64,000 nucleotides of DNA from VRUE01 sp963730315 (GTDB lineage Bacteria; Actinomycetota; Thermoleophilia; Solirubrobacterales; 70-9), in assembly GCA_963730315.1 (NCBI GenBank), contig CAVSRD010000016.1, forward strand, positions 1-64,000, written 5' to 3'. Made by a program: the position numbers and the translations under genes. A model generated the notes under the pieces. The model made no database searches. It was not told the origin of the DNA and saw only the letters and a program-made list of their open reading frames with translations. Positions within the stretch are counted from its first letter, which is position 1; the number at the start of each line of letters is the position of its first letter. This document shows positions 28,001-39,413 of this stretch, piece by piece.

Positions 28001-28073
28001 GGATCCGGCGTTGGCGCGCGCCTGGGACGACGGCGCCGACTTAATCCACGGTTTCCGCCTGCGCCACGGGTGA
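25041..28073 (+). CDS. MobF-family conjugative relaxase-helicase (TrwC/TraI-like)
   Basis: About 1010 residues, intact. The N-terminal TrwC relaxase domain begins TKIGARNAGYWLAAVRDGE, followed by YTKPGEAPGYWLG; the metal-binding histidines are in DPALHTHVVTSN (about 173-175). It nicks oriT and stays covalently attached through a Tyr. The C-terminal SF1/RecD-like helicase has Walker A PGTGKTTALK (about 460-467), VIVVDEASAMS, LIGDPHQIGAVGPGG and the late HAYALTTYAAQGKTFDES. A coiled coil follows. I start at GTG 25041 because homologues begin (M)xxTKIG; GTG 25032 is possible and a longer in-frame extension to ATG 24837 is unlikely. It overlaps the next small gene. Confidence 0.95.
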   Translation: MTKIGARNAGYWLAAVRDGEEDYYTKPGEAPGYWLGSLADELGLEGQVDGEHYGAILAGQDPLSGKSLVARPQRRTYTDAEGRERKSEPTLGYDIRFSAPKSVSLVWAIGSPEIRAEVLEIHAEAVAAGIGYLERTACWVARGEGGKRLEPGEGFVAMGFLHRSSRAGDPALHTHVVTSNMTRALSDGKWLSLANPKRTSPLLREAKAAGHVYQAVLRDRVTRRLGLEWGEVTNGYADLRCFGRAEIEHFSKRRAEIVERLAELGINTAAAAEVAAYRTREAKDYGVSFDNQRADWIARAAEFGVSEQSIARSVAGARARAPHRIAGADVDAALADLEDHHSHFDRRDLLCSLASQLREGAGAEALEGAVAELLASGKVVEIHRGSEPLGASYFTTPRLWEMEQRMVDAAVAGIDAGAARIDEATLAAVLARHRYLGAEQAEMVRRLTTGGERIVAVAALPGTGKTTALKAAAEGWAAGGFRGIGVSTARSATNEIQDVGLPATSIAKLLMLTAERVERGLEPLPPGAVIVVDEASAMSTPHAAALLRLVERCEGKLVLIGDPHQIGAVGPGGIYGHLARRLETIELTEIRRQREEVDREIVRLAHEGRGSDALDVLAANERLRIAESHEDALDALALDWHRRFAVGEDAVMVARRNGDVERLNEAAREFRRGRGELGESMLLAGQEFNVGDRVMTRVNTPEVSNRERWEVIGVDRGDGSLTLRRLGGEEGGAILGREYLRRSTPEGDPAIQHAYALTTYAAQGKTFDESFVLLDPGISREDFVVAISRARGQTVAYGVAADELSDADLGPGRREIVDPLHDLRAGAERVASEYAASEVDARKRLESLGAIELARRRVELERALAEAELPSPAAERVAALDKRIAAAKARLEALRTERAGTADRSVRERIASLGRQGASQLGRLEAERAEHAGDAAAEAPPAARKAETRFELRLVEERMLHLRRLQVAAERLAPTRPTLEALGPYPKDPALARAWDDGADLIHGFRLRHG

Positions 28074-28228
28074 CTTCCCTCGACGGCGATCCGCTCGGCC
28101 CGCGCTCGGGCGACGCCGCCCGCCGCCGTGAGCGACAGGTGGCACAGCAACGCCTCGCCCGTATCCAGCAGCAGGTCCAGCACGAGCGGGTGCTGGCGGC
28201 CGAGCGAGCGCTTGAGTTGGAGCCGTAG
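28070..28228 (+). CDS. Small charged protein coupled to relaxase
   Basis: 52 residues from GTG 28070, overlapping the relaxase stop (GTGA): VTSLDGDPLGPRSGDAARRR, ERQVAQQRLARIQQQVQHER, VLAAERALELEP. The C-terminal two thirds is a likely coiled coil rich in Arg and Gln. Codon use matches the relaxase. No family recognised; it may be a relaxase accessory factor. Confidence 0.5.
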   Translation: MTSLDGDPLGPRSGDAARRRERQVAQQRLARIQQQVQHERVLAAERALELEP

Positions 28229-28512
28229 CGCTGGTCTCACCGTCTGCGGGAGTGGGCGGCGTACTCATCCGCCTCTGCGTCGGATGAGCCGGGAGGGGAA
28301 TCGTGTCCTGTGGCGTGTGTGAGGCAGCCTTGCCCGAGGGTGGCCACAGAGCTTATGGGCGCACCGTTTCACCTATCTGCACCGTCCAAATGCAATGGTT
28401 CAAAAACTGAGTAGGTGAATTACTCCTGAATGTGGAAGGATGCCGCCGCGCTCAGTGGAAGACGAACGCTGCCGTCAATTACTAGGTGGGCTGGGCCGGA
28501 AATCGACGATGC
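28229..28512. other. Intergenic region before the RHS-type gene
   Basis: No gene. It contains CTCATCCG/CGGATGAG, a hairpin at about 28255-28280 that may end the relaxase transcript, and then a lower-GC stretch (28350-28440, TTCAAAAACTGAGTAGGTG) that probably holds the RHS promoter. No exact boxes can be assigned. Confidence 0.4.
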
Positions 28513-31500
28513 ATGGGGGGATTGTCGAGGAGCTTGAGTAGCGCTCTCGGAAGCAAGGCAACCGCGGGTCTGATCCTGCTTCTTCTCTTGGCGGCCGCAA
28601 CCGCAGGCGCCGCCCTCGCGGCCGGGCCGCCGAAGCCCACGTCCGCGAGCGAGGAATCCCATGCCCCGACCGCCGCACAGGTCGAAGCCGGCCTCCAGGC
28701 CGAAGCGCGCAGGGAAGAAGAACGCCAAAGGGAGCTGGCCACTCCGGCAGCACGGCGCCGCCGCGAAGAATCGACCGACGCCTACGCCGGTATCTCCGCC
28801 TCGGCGTCCGAGCAACTGCTCGAAAGCAGCTTCCCCGAACAGCTCTCGGCACTCCGCTCGGGGCCGATCCAATACCTCGACGAAGCGAAGGTCCTGAAGG
28901 TCATCGACGGCACCTCCGCTGTGGTCTCCCACGACGGCAAGCGGGCCCTCTTGGAATCGGCCGTGCCAATCAAGGTCGAAAACGAAGCGGGAATGATGGA
29001 AAAGCCAGACCTGGCGCTGAGCCGCGAGGGCTCGGGCTTCCTGCCGGCCAATCCGCCGGTTGCGCTGAGGATCCCAGAAGGCGCCGCCGGGCTCGTCCGG
29101 CTGAGCGGAAGCGGGATCGGCGTCCAGCAAGCTGAAGCCCGCGCTTCCAGCGCTGGGCGGCTGCTTGGCCCCGAAGAAGTGTTCTTCCCAGAAGTCGCAG
29201 CCGACACCGACCTCCTCGCAGCCCCGACCCCCGGGGCGTCGAGCTCTACGACCAGCTGCGCTCTGCGGAAAGCCCCGAGCAGATCACCTTCCACCTTGAC
29301 CTCCCGACCGGAGACCTCTTGCGTGAAGTCGATGGCGGAGCGGAGGTCGTCAACTCCGATGGCAAGGTCCAGGCCAGAGTTCCCAATCCATATGCCGTCG
29401 ATGCCGAAGGGACCGAAGTCCCGGTCACCCTCCAGGCGAAGGGCGACTCGATCATCCTCGGCGTCTCTCACCGCGAACAGGATCTGGCCTACCCGATCCT
29501 GGCCGATCCCTCCATTGAAGAAGCCTGGGGCTGGCTCGAATGGCAAGGCTTGGCGCGCTCTCGACCTGGGGGCAAAGCGGGCCGACCGGGAAAATCGAAC
29601 TTCTAACCAGGCTCAATACCTACTGCCCGGGGGGCTCCAACCAAGGCCTCTTCCTCGAGGCCCCGAGCGGGTACTACTCGTCCAGCGAATTCCCGGCGCC
29701 TGGAGCCTCAACCCAACCGGTAACGCCATCGTTGAAGCGGCGTGGCTTTGGAACATGGGCGCGAAAACCACAGCGTCAACTGCACCAATGGCAAAATACC
29801 CCGAGCCCCACGACTACGAGGGCCTTTGGAATGGATCGGGGTGGTCGCAGTTTCAGACCAACAAGTCGATCCAGGGGTGGACTGAATTCCCTGCTTGGCC
29901 CGGCTTTGGCGGCTACGAACTCTACATCGGCATGGGGTCCAATGGCGGAGAAGACAAATGCCGAAGGGACATCTATGTCGGGGGCGTCAAAGTGGCTCTC
30001 GGTGATTCGGGCTTGCCCTATTGGGGCTACGCCAGCGGCCCGACTGGGTGGGTGAACAACAGCTCGTTCAACGTGCCGCTGTCTGCCTCCGATGAAGGCC
30101 TCGGAGTCAAGGAATTCCTCGTCGTCGACGAAAAAGGAGGCGAATCGGAAGCGGCGTACCCGTGACCGGTTTCAACGAGAGCCCCTGCCCAGGGACCTGG
30201 ACCACGAGCCTGAGCCACGAATCAAAAGACCTGGAAACCGGCGAAGACCAGCTCCTGGTCTACGCCTATGACGCAGTAGGAAACCAGTCGCTCCCGAAAT
30301 ATGTGATGGTCAAGGTCGACCACGCCGAACCGACCCTGACCCTCTCGGGAGCCTTGCCCCCCCACAGCACCCTGGGCATGAGCGACCCGAATACAGCCTG
30401 AAATGGAAGGCTGAAGACGGCAGGGAAGGCGCGCCCCAATCAGGCGTCGCCAGCGTCGTTGTCAAGGTCGACGGCGAAGTCGTCCACTCCGAAACCCCGG
30501 GCTGCTCGACGCAGAACTGCGCGCTCGAAAACGAATGGGCCTTCGTCGCCTCCGAAAACAAAACCGGCGAACACAAAATCGAAGTGATCGCGACCGACGC
30601 CGTCGGCAACGTCACGATGCGACCGCTGACCGTCAACGACAGCCCGGAAGTCACCAGCCCGACCAGCGGCGAACACGTTTCGCGTCGCTTCCGGCTCACC
30701 GCGGCCTGGATCCCCACCGGCTACTCGGGCGTCACCTGGCAGTACCGGCTCGACTCCGGCAAAGAATGGGCCGACGTCCCCACTGCCGAGGTGAAGACGG
30801 CAACCGGGGAAGGCGTCAATCGCCGGCGGCCGTATCGGGGCAGTCGAGCGAATCCTTCTTCTGGGACGTGGCCGCCTCCGGGCTCTCCACCGCGGACTTG
30901 GTGCCGCTCGAAGTGCGCGCCAAGCTGCAAGGGGAATCGCCTGAAGGAACCTCGCCGGCGGTGTCGGCGAAGCTCGACCGCGGCACCGGTGGCCCGAAGG
31001 ACGCCAGCGCCGAAGTCGGCCCCGGCTCCGTCGACCTGCTGACCGGCAATCTCTCGGTTCCCCGCACCGACGTCTCGATCCCCGTCTTCGGTCCGCCCTG
31101 GAATTCACCCGTACTTACAACTCCCGCGACGGCGAAAGCGACCCCAAAGGCATCCTCGGGCCGGGTTGGATCGCCGGCTCCCCGGTCGAAGAAGCCGGGG
31201 CGGACTGGAAGTCCGCGCGCGACGCAAGCGTCGCAGGTGAGGTCCCTACGCCGTCCTCACCGACCTCGAAGGCTACGAATATGCCTTCGAACTCACCGCC
31301 GGCGGCGGCTACATCTCGCCCCCGGAAATGTCGGGCTGGGTTCTCTCGAGCACCGGCGCGGGCTTTGCCTGGCCGACCCGGCAGGAAACAGCGTCATCTT
31401 CGGCGAGGAAAGCGGCGCCGGCACCTTCCTCCCGTCCGAGATCGCCCAGCCCGGAGGCAAAGGCAACAAGACCCAGATGGTCTACGAACTCGAAGGCAGC

Positions 31501-31918
31501 TCCCGCCGGTTGAAGATGCTGATCGGCCCGAGCGCTGACGGCGTGAGCGGTTGCGATGCCCCACGTTTCCACCGTCCCCACGACCACCGGCTGCCGCTCG
31601 CTCTCCTTCGAATATCAGCACCCGGGCGAATGGGAAGGGGCGGAAAGCGCCGGCGACCGCCTGACCTCGATCACCTACAACGGCCCCGACGGCAAATCGC
31701 ATACGAAAGTCGCCGAATACGAATACAACGCAGAAGGCCGACTTTCGCCGAGTGGGACCCCCGAGTCTCGCCGCCGCTCAAAGAGACCTACTTCTACGCG
31801 GTAGGCGGCGAGCTGAAGAAGGTCACCCCACCGGGTGAAGAACCATGGCGTCTCGGCTACGAAGAAGAACCGGCCGCGGAATCGGGTGGCGAACCGACGC
31901 CGCCTCGCGAAGGCCTCA

Positions 31919-32513
31919 TCGCCGCCTACTCCTTCGACGAGGCGAAGGCGAAGTCGCCCACGACTCCGCCGGCGCCAACGACGGCGCTGTCGAAGGCGCC
32001 CAGTGGACCGGCGAAGGCAAATACGGCGGCGCCCTTGAATTCGACGCCTCAAGCGAAGAAGACGAGGTGCTGGTCCCAAGCTCCGAAGACCTGCGCCTGG
32101 AAGACTTCACCCTTGAGGCGTGGGTCGATCCGACCGAAGCCAGGAAGGGCCCCGGTGATCGCCAAGTGGGCCGAAAAAGACTTCGGCTACGCCCTCTACG
32201 CCAGCGGCGAAGCCAGCAACGTGCCCGAAGGCTTCATCACCGAACACGAATGGCTGGTCGCCTACGCAGATGCCTCCGAAGCGATCCCGCTCAGCGCCTG
32301 GACCCACATCGCCCTGACCAACGACGGTGAACACCTGTGCCTCTACGTCGATGGCGTCCTCGTCGACGAACACGCCTCCGAAAAAGTCAAAGCCGGCGAA
32401 AGCCCGCTGCGGATCGGCGGCCTGCCCGGCGGCCCCTACAGCCAGTTCTTCGACGGCAAGATCGACGAGGTGCGGATCTACGATCGGGCGCTGAGCCAGG
32501 AAGAAGTCGAAGG
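31919..32513 (+). repeat. LamG domain repeat, copy 1
   Basis: About 590 nt nearly identical to 32592-33189, encoding one concanavalin-like LamG domain. It differs from copy 2 by isolated substitutions and by one- or two-base indels in G/C runs (for example GAGGCG versus GAGGGCG). Confidence 0.9.
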
Positions 32514-32591
32514 GACGCCGCGACCTCGATCGGCGGCACCGGAGAACCGGGCGAAGGCGGCGAATCCAGCGGAGAAGGCCCTGAAGGCTTG

Positions 32592-33189
32592 ATTGCCGCC
32601 TACTCCTTCGACGAGGGCGAAGGCGAAGTCGCCCACGACTCCGCCGGCGCCAACGACGGCGCTGTCGAAGGCGCCCAGTGGACCGGCGAAGGCAAATACG
32701 GCGGCGCCCTCGAATTCGACGCCTCAAGCGAAGAAGACGAGGTGCTGGTCCCAAGCTCCGAAGACCTGCGCCTGGAAGACTTCACCCTTGAGGCGTGGGT
32801 CGATCCGACCGAAGCCAGGGAATGGGCCCCGGTGATCGCCAAGTGGGCCGAAAAAGACTTCGGCTACGCCCTCTACGCCAGCGGCGAAGCCAGCAACGTG
32901 CCCGAAGGCTTCATCACCGAACACGAATGGCTGGTCGCCTACGCAGATGCCTCCGAAGCGATCCCGCTCAGCGCCTGGACCCACATCGCCCTGACCAACG
33001 ACGGTGAACACCTGTGCCTCTACGTCGATGGCGTCCTCGTCGACGAACACGCCTCCGAAAAAGTCAAAGCCGGCGAAAGCCCGCTGCGGATCGGCGGCCT
33101 GCCCGGCGGCCCTACAGCCAGTTCTTCGACGGCAAGATCGACGAGGTGCGGGTCTATGACCGGGCGCTCAACCAGGAAGAAGTCGAAGG
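32592..33189 (+). repeat. LamG domain repeat, copy 2
   Basis: Second copy of the LamG unit. It begins AAGGCTTGATTGCCGCC versus GAAGGCCTCATCGCCGCC in copy 1 and carries its own indel (GGCCCT versus GGCCCCT near 33111). Confidence 0.9.
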
Positions 33190-36156
33190 CGACGAGGCAA
33201 CGGCGATCGAAGCCAGGACGGGCGAAGGCCACCTGCGCCTGCACATGGTGCGCCGCGCCAGCCTGCTCGGCGAAGGCGAACCGCAGACCGCGCAGACGAC
33301 GATCGTCTACAACGTCCCGGTTTCCGGCAAAGGCCGCGCCTACGACATGAGCAGGGCCGCGGTCCAAGAATGGGGCCAGCAGCATGCTCCCAGCGACGCA
33401 ACCGCCGTCTTCCCGCCCGACGAGGTGCCGGCGTCCAACCCGGAAAACTACAACCGCGCCACCGTCTACTACATGGATGCCGAAGGCCAGGTGCTCGACA
33501 CGGCCACGCCCTCCGGGGCCGGCACCGAAGCGCCCTCGATATCCACCACCGAAGCCGACGAGCACGGCAACGTCCTGCGCGAACTGACGCCACAGAACCG
33601 CCTGCGAGCGCTTGCCACCGGCGGGCGACCCGGTTGCCCGCTCGCATGAGCTCGAGACCAAGCGCGTCTTCAACTCAGAAGGCACCGAGCTGCTCGAAGA
33701 ATGTGGGGCCCGCTGCACGAAGTGAAGCTCCAGGGAATCAGGGGCCACGGTCGAAGCTCGTCTTCACAAGGTGCCTGACCTATGAAGACCCGGCGCCGCC
33801 GGAAGGCTCAGCGCTCCGTCCTGCCGGACGCCGGATGCCGCACCTGCCGGCCGAACAGGTCCCCGGCGCCAGAGGTTGGCGCCGAAGCGTGTACGATCAG
33901 CGGGTGCACCGCGTCCGAATACGACTGGGACCCTGCGGCAGCCGACCAAGGTCGACCGTCGATCCCGGCGATCAGGACCCGAACACTGGCGACCGCGAAT
34001 CGGCCAGCGTCTACGACGATGAAACCGGGCTGCCCGTCGAAGTGCGCCAGCCCAAAGACGCCAAAGGTGGTGGGGCGGGAACCACGAAAACCGTGTACTA
34101 CGCGGCGACGGGCTCGGGAGGCGAATGCCAAGGCTCCGCCAGCTCGCTGGCCTTCCCTGCAAGGTGATGCCGGCCAAACAGCCCGGGACCGAAGGTCTCC
34201 CGGAACTGCTCGCTACGAAGTATCTCTCCTACAACAGCCTTGGCGAGCCGACCGATTGTGGTGGAAAACGTGAAGGCGGCCCCTCGCACCAGCGCACGAC
34301 GATCGGCGACCTATGACTCCGCAGGCCGGAGGCGTGACGAGCAAGATCGAAGGCGGAGGGGTCGAAGGCCAGAGACCGAAACCGTCTACGACGAAAACAC
34401 CGGAGCGCCCACTGTGTAGCGCTTCGTATCCGGAGACCAAATGCGAAGGACTTCGAATCGCATGCGACAACGACGATCTACGATGCACTCGAACGAGTTT
34501 TCAATACGAAGTGGCTGGAGGCAACGCGTCGAAAACCACCTACGACCTCGATGGCCGCACAGTGTCGAGGTCCGACGCGACGGGAACTCAGATCGCTGAC
34601 TTACGATGCGAATTCCGGGCCGTCCGTCGGGCTTGAAGATTCGGCCGCCGGCACCTTCACGGCCTCCTACGACGCCAATGGCAAGATGGTCGATCGGACC
34701 CTGCCGAACGGCATTACCGCGAGGACGACCTACAACGAGGTCGAAGAACCAATATCGGTCGTTTGCGCGAAGGAAAGCTACTGCGGCGCAAACTGCCGCT
34801 GGCTCTCACGAAACGCTCGAACGCTCGATCAACGGCAGATCGTCCGTCGATGGCAACCTGGTTCACGACGCTTACAGGTACGACGCGGCGGGCAGGCTCC
34901 AACGAGCGCAGGAAACCCCGACCGGAGGCGAATGCACCACTCGGTCCTACAATTTCGACGCCGATTCCAACCGCACCGCGCTTGAAACCGCCACCGGCAT
35001 CGGCGGGGCCTGCCCGAGCGAAGGCGGGACGAAAAAAGACCTACGGCTAGGATGGTGCTGATCGTCTGAAGGGCCGACCTATGATAGCTGGGGCCGGATC
35101 ACGGCCTTGCCGGCCTCCTACGCCGGCGGCCATGCGTTGACGACCGAATACTTGGGACGGACATGGTCGCTGTGCAGGAACAGAACGGCGTCACGAAACG
35201 TACCAACTGGATGCGTCCCTGAAGCGGCGTCAGCGCCTCAAGGCGGAGGACTAGAAGGCGCCGAAGTCTTCCACTACGACGGGCCGGAAGACTCCGTGGC
35301 TGGACCGAACGCGGGTCCGCGTGGACCCGCAGCATCGTCGGCTTCGGCGGCGAGCTCGCTGCGATGCAGGTAGGCGATCGGGTGTCACCTTCCAGCTGAC
35401 CAACCTGCACGGCGACGTTGTCGCTACGGCGGACCCAAGTCCGTCTGCGACCGAAACTGAAAACGACTTTCCGCTTCGACGAGTTTGGCAATCCCGACGT
35501 CGGCGGGCGCGGGCCGCTTCGGATGGCTGGCGGAGGCGCGCAGGACTGAACTGTCGTCCGGGGTGATCCAGATGGGAGCGCGCAGCTACGTGCCGGAGAT
35601 GGGCGCTTCTTGACCCCCGACCCGATTCCTCGGGGCTGAGCCAATCTTATGACTACGCCGGTCAAGACCCGATCAACAACCTCGACGTGAAAGGTATGTG
35701 CACCGACGTCAAAGGGCACAAGCTCTGCAAGGGTAAACGTGCTCGGCGCGAACTGCACAGAGCGCGGGTGCGTGCCGAAGAGTACACCGTGCGGGAAGAA
35801 AGGCGGCGCAGCGTGCACGTCGGATGTCAAAACTATGCCTGCACGGTTCGGGGGATAGCTCCCTACGCTGGGAAGTCACCAAACGTTGCCAGGGCGTTCA
35901 AGATGGGAGACTCTTGCGATCCACTATATAAGTCACCACACGACTCAGATAACGAGTGGGGCACTCGGTGGGTTGTCCTACTTCCTGGGCGAGGACCCTC
36001 GGTGATGGCGACTTTATCCAGGGTTGCGTCAAGGATAGCTCGGACGCGTTCACCGAGGACCAGGAGCTAATAAATAGCAAGGCGGGAGTAGTGGTGGCGG
36101 CCCCCCACGTTGTTGTTGCTTGCATAGCTGGCGCACTAGGCGGGTGATGGAACATT

Positions 36157-36432
36157 ATGCGGACGATTCAAGAAAGGCTCGTTGACGTGATCGAGTGGCA
36201 GCGCGTTCCCCTTTCATTGTGGGCCGTTTGCGTCCTACTACTATTTGAAGCGCTCGCTATCGCTGTAGCCGTGTCGGGTCCGGTGGTCCTCGTCGCCCTG
36301 ACTCCCCCCGTGGCTCTTCTCTGGTGCTTTTTTCTCCTGAAGCGTGTGCGCTGGCTATGGTTCGCTACCGTACTGGTGTCGATCGTGGCTATCCTGGGCG
36401 CGTTATTTGGGTCTGTCTCTTGGCAACGTTGA
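36157..36432 (+). CDS. Small three-helix membrane protein, candidate immunity protein
   Basis: 91 residues with three hydrophobic segments: LWAVCVLLLFEALAIAVAV, GPVVLVALTPPVALLWCFFL and WLWFATVLVSIVAILGALFG. It starts 9 nt after the RHS tip ends, on the same strand, and shares the lower GC content of the tip, the classic position of a cognate immunity gene. After 36420 another frame continues hydrophobically (LLATLTLIGQMLLLLPITRS to 36581), so the true protein may be longer, with a frameshift. Immunity function is inferred from position only. Confidence 0.6.
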   Translation: MRTIQERLVDVIEWQRVPLSLWAVCVLLLFEALAIAVAVSGPVVLVALTPPVALLWCFFLLKRVRWLWFATVLVSIVAILGALFGSVSWQR

Positions 36433-36589
36433 CGTTGATAGGTCAAATGCTACTGCTGCTACCGATTACCAGATCGTATTTCTCCATCGGCAACCAAAGG
36501 ACAGGCGCAGCATTCAATAGGGCCCTGCCCTGCCTCTGGGGGTGTACGAACCTTATTGCAGGTGAAAGTGAGCCGGACTAGGACGTTCC

Positions 36590-37118
36590 TATAGATGTCA
36601 CGGGGAGGGAGATAGAGCCCCGAGGTCTTCGCGGAGGCGTCGACCTGCAAAATCGGCATATGATTCGTGGGCGGAAACCGCCTTCGCTCGTGGAAGTGCG
36701 CCCGCATGGGGGCCTGAGGCCGAGTTAGGTGCGGTTGCTGGATCCGCCGCTTACGCTGCGGGCGCCTGTCTGATCGGATCCGTGTTCGGATGATCCGGGC
36801 TGGACTTGTTCGAGCAACTAGACTCACCTGAAGTGACTCCGGCCTCGGGACCAAGATTGGCGGACGCCCGATCACCGACCAGCACTGTGGAATTACAGTC
36901 GTCCCGCTTATAGCTGGCGAGATGGTCTGCCGCTCTCGCACTTGGGATGGGCATCGGGGATACTCTGTCTCTTGCCGTCTGGGTCATAGGTCTTACTCTT
37001 GCCCAACAGGAGTCCCGGACCGAGTTCATCGTGGGAAGCGGCCGCGGGTGCCTTCGACACTTAGCTTGGCTCCGGTGTGTGCCACTTGTTACCATAATCC
37101 TCGGCAAAGGGAGTAACC
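36590..37118. other. Lower-GC stretch without a clear gene
   Basis: About 530 nt with scattered stops in all frames and base composition unlike the element backbone. It may hold remnants of displaced toxin tips or immunity genes, as is common downstream of RHS genes, but I can name none. Confidence 0.4.
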
Positions 37119-37480
37119 GTGTCTGACGTCGGTAGGAAGCGCCCGCGGCTTCGCACATGTGGCGCACCGGGCTAGCTAGACTCGCTGGCTGGGAGGCTGA
37201 CCCTGTTGAAAGAAGCGCGCCTCGAATACAGCGGAGCTATAGCACTCTCCTTTGGCGGCTCGGCTTCGCCTGGGTCGTTCTCTGGTTCGTTCTTGGTGGA
37301 GCCTTCGAATGGCAAAAGAGCACCGGTGAAGGTAGCGTTGTTGTGAACTTCGTGGTACGGATTACTTGGATCTGCTGGGCAGCTGTGCTCCTTGCACTCA
37401 CTGTCGCGGTTGTAGCGGCAGTGCGTGCCCGCGCGATGGCTTCCCGGGCCAACTCTGATTCCAGCTCTGACGGCATGTAG
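37119..37480 (+). CDS. Small membrane protein, possible orphan immunity, frameshifted near its start
   Basis: From GTG 37119, behind AAAGGGAG, the product starts VSDVGRKRPRLRTCGAPG and changes frame near 37175. It continues LARLAGWEADPVERSAPRIQ, then two transmembrane helices (LGFAWVVLWFVLGGAF and ITWICWAAVLLALTVAVVAA) and ends RANSDSSSDGM. An ATG at 37157 lies in the main frame but lacks an SD. Lower GC and position downstream of the RHS tip suggest a second immunity-type gene. No family recognised. Confidence 0.5.
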
Positions 37481-37717
37481 AGAGGATGCCTCGGTGCGCG
37501 CTCGTAGTTTGACATGTGAAGCGGTGGGTCGACGACGGGAAGGCGCGGGAGTTGCGGTGAGGCTGGTTGAGGCCATCGGGCATGCCGGTCGCCAAAACTC
37601 GATTTCAGCCTAGAAGGGACAGTCGCGTCGTCTTCGACGCACTCGGCGGCTTCGTCTCGCCCAAAGCACTTCCAGGCCGGGCTCGACGCTATCGGTAACC
37701 TCATGTCGGCCTCCGTC

Positions 37718-39413
37718 CTAACCGAGGACACCTATTGGCCGCTGAAGTTCGCGCAGCGACTCCTCGTCGATACCAGGGCCGGAGGGCGATCCTCGTCGGC
37801 GGCAGGCTCCCGTACACAAGCAGAGCGCTCGCCGGCTGGCTCTGGCGCAGAAGGTGGGCGGGGGCAAGCTCGCGGTAGGTGTCGCCCTCGGTCTGGGAGC
37901 GATGCCCGCGCTCGCCCCTTTGCGTGTTGACCGAGCGCTGTTCGAACTCTCCCGATCCGAGCAGCTGGGTGAAGTAGTTCAGCGTCTCGACATCGGAGAT
38001 CCCGCGGCCGAGCAGCTTCGCGTGGTGGTTGTTGACGATCGTGTCGGTCCGGGCGCCGAACCGCGCCTTGGCCTGGGCGATGTCGTGGAAGGCGGTGAGG
38101 AGCTGGACGCCGAGGCCGGCGGCGGTGGAGGCCACCTCGTCGAGGCTGGGGAAGGGGGCGATGTTGGCGCACTCGTCGAGCAGGAGGAGAAGAGGCGGGT
38201 CGATCGGCCCGCCTCTCCTTGCCGAGCGGGCCTCGACCAGGGCCAGCAGCTCCTGGATCAGGGTGGAGAACACGGTTCGAAGCCGCTCCTGTTCGCTGCG
38301 CGGAGCAACTAGGTAAAGAGTGTTCGAGCCCGCGAGCAGCGCTTCGGGGGCGTAGTCGGCGCTTTCGGTCTCCGCTGCTACGCGTGGGTCCCCGAAGGCG
38401 GCGAGGATCGTCTCTGCCGTCGTGTAGACCGAGGAACGCTGGCGCTCCTCACGGTTCTGAGTAGCCATGAAGGCGCGCGCGGCGCTCCGGTCGCCCGCGT
38501 CCGCGAGGATTGGCGCCACCTTTGCCCCGCAGGCTTCCGGGCCTTCGTCGAGCCAGGCGAGGACGGTCGCCATCGTCGCGCGCTCGCGGCTCGCCGCGAA
38601 GAGGAGCGGTGCGATCAGCTTCTCGGCGTTCTGAAACCAGAAGTCGCCGTCGCGCAGATCGCCGGCGGCGCCCTTTGCCGCGCCCGCCAGCCAGTGGGCG
38701 ACCCGCAGCGCTCCCTGCCAGTCCCCCGCTCCACGCAGCGGCGTCGCCCGTGCGCGCTCGGTGTCGGTCACCTGGGCGGGGTCGAAGACCCAGACCTCGC
38801 CAAGCGCTTCGCGGCGCGCCAGCGTCGGTGCCAGCAGGTCGCTCTTGACCGAGGTCGCCAGCACCGGCCCCTCCCACTCGAGCAACGCGGGAATCACCAG
38901 GCCCGAGGTCTTGTGAGTCTGGGTCGGCCCGAAGACGATCACCGAGCGCCCGGCCTCGGCGGCGAGGAGGTCGCGGCCGCGCCGCCCGAGGGTCAGTCGC
39001 CCGGGCGTCGGGGCCGGCACCCGCAGCGGCGCCAGCTCGCCGCGCTTTGCCCAGCGCGCCGCCGGCGGCTTCTCGCGCCCCCGCAGGAAGGAGGGCCGCT
39101 CGACGTCGCGGAGCGCTCGAACGGCACCCAGCGCGAGGGCGGCGAGCGGGCAGGTCAGGAGGGCGAAGGCGACGTAGACCCCGGCGGTTCCGGGCAGCCG
39201 CGTCTGTGCGGCGGGCGGCCAGGCGGCGCGCGGGTCGCCAAGGTGGAAGGGCAGCCGCAGGGCGACCGCGACGGTCTCACCCGCAGCGATCGGTGCTGGG
39301 CCGGCGCCGAAGAGGGCACCGGCGAGGGCGCCAGTCGCCCAGATCAGCGCCAGCAGCGCCACGGCGGCGATGCCGAGCGCCAGGTAGACGCTGCGCTCGC
39401 CCGGTTCGCCCAT
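37718..39413 (-). CDS. VirD4/TraG-family type IV coupling protein, one frameshift near C-terminus
   Basis: About 565 residues. Two N-terminal transmembrane segments (SVYLALGIAAVALLALIWAT and VYVAFALLTCPLAALALGAV) precede the RecA-like ATPase: P-loop VIVFGPTQTHKTSGLV, Walker B LLLLLDECANIAPFP, and LLTAFHDIAQAKARFG. It couples the relaxosome to the secretion channel. The P-loop has His where Gly usually precedes the Lys (GPTQTHKT). ATG 39413 overlaps the VirB4 stop (TGATG). Near 37768 an extra base follows PWY; the repaired tail DEESLRELQRPIGVLG ends at 37718. Last gene of the minus-strand T4SS operon. Confidence 0.9.

Larger units (their letters stand above)
28513..36147 (+). pseudogene. Secreted RHS/LamG polymorphic-toxin-like protein, many frameshifts
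   Basis: One very large product (about 2500 residues) can be followed through roughly twenty frame changes. An N-terminal signal peptide (LILLLLLAAATAGAALAAG) is followed by beta-rich Ig-like segments, a second exported-protein block (DRGTGGPKDASAEVGPGSV), RHS N-terminal sequence (EFTRTYNSRDGESDP), two tandem LamG domains (AAYSFDEGEGEVAHDSAGAN), YD repeats (YDANGKMVDRTLPNGI, YRYDAAGRLQ) and the RHS core end (MGARSYVPEMG, DYAGQDPINNLDVKG near 35650-35695). The last 150 residues are a distinct lower-GC tip. RHS proteins form shells that deliver C-terminal toxins. The tip fold is not recognised. The breaks look like sequence error, but decay cannot be excluded. Confidence 0.75.
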
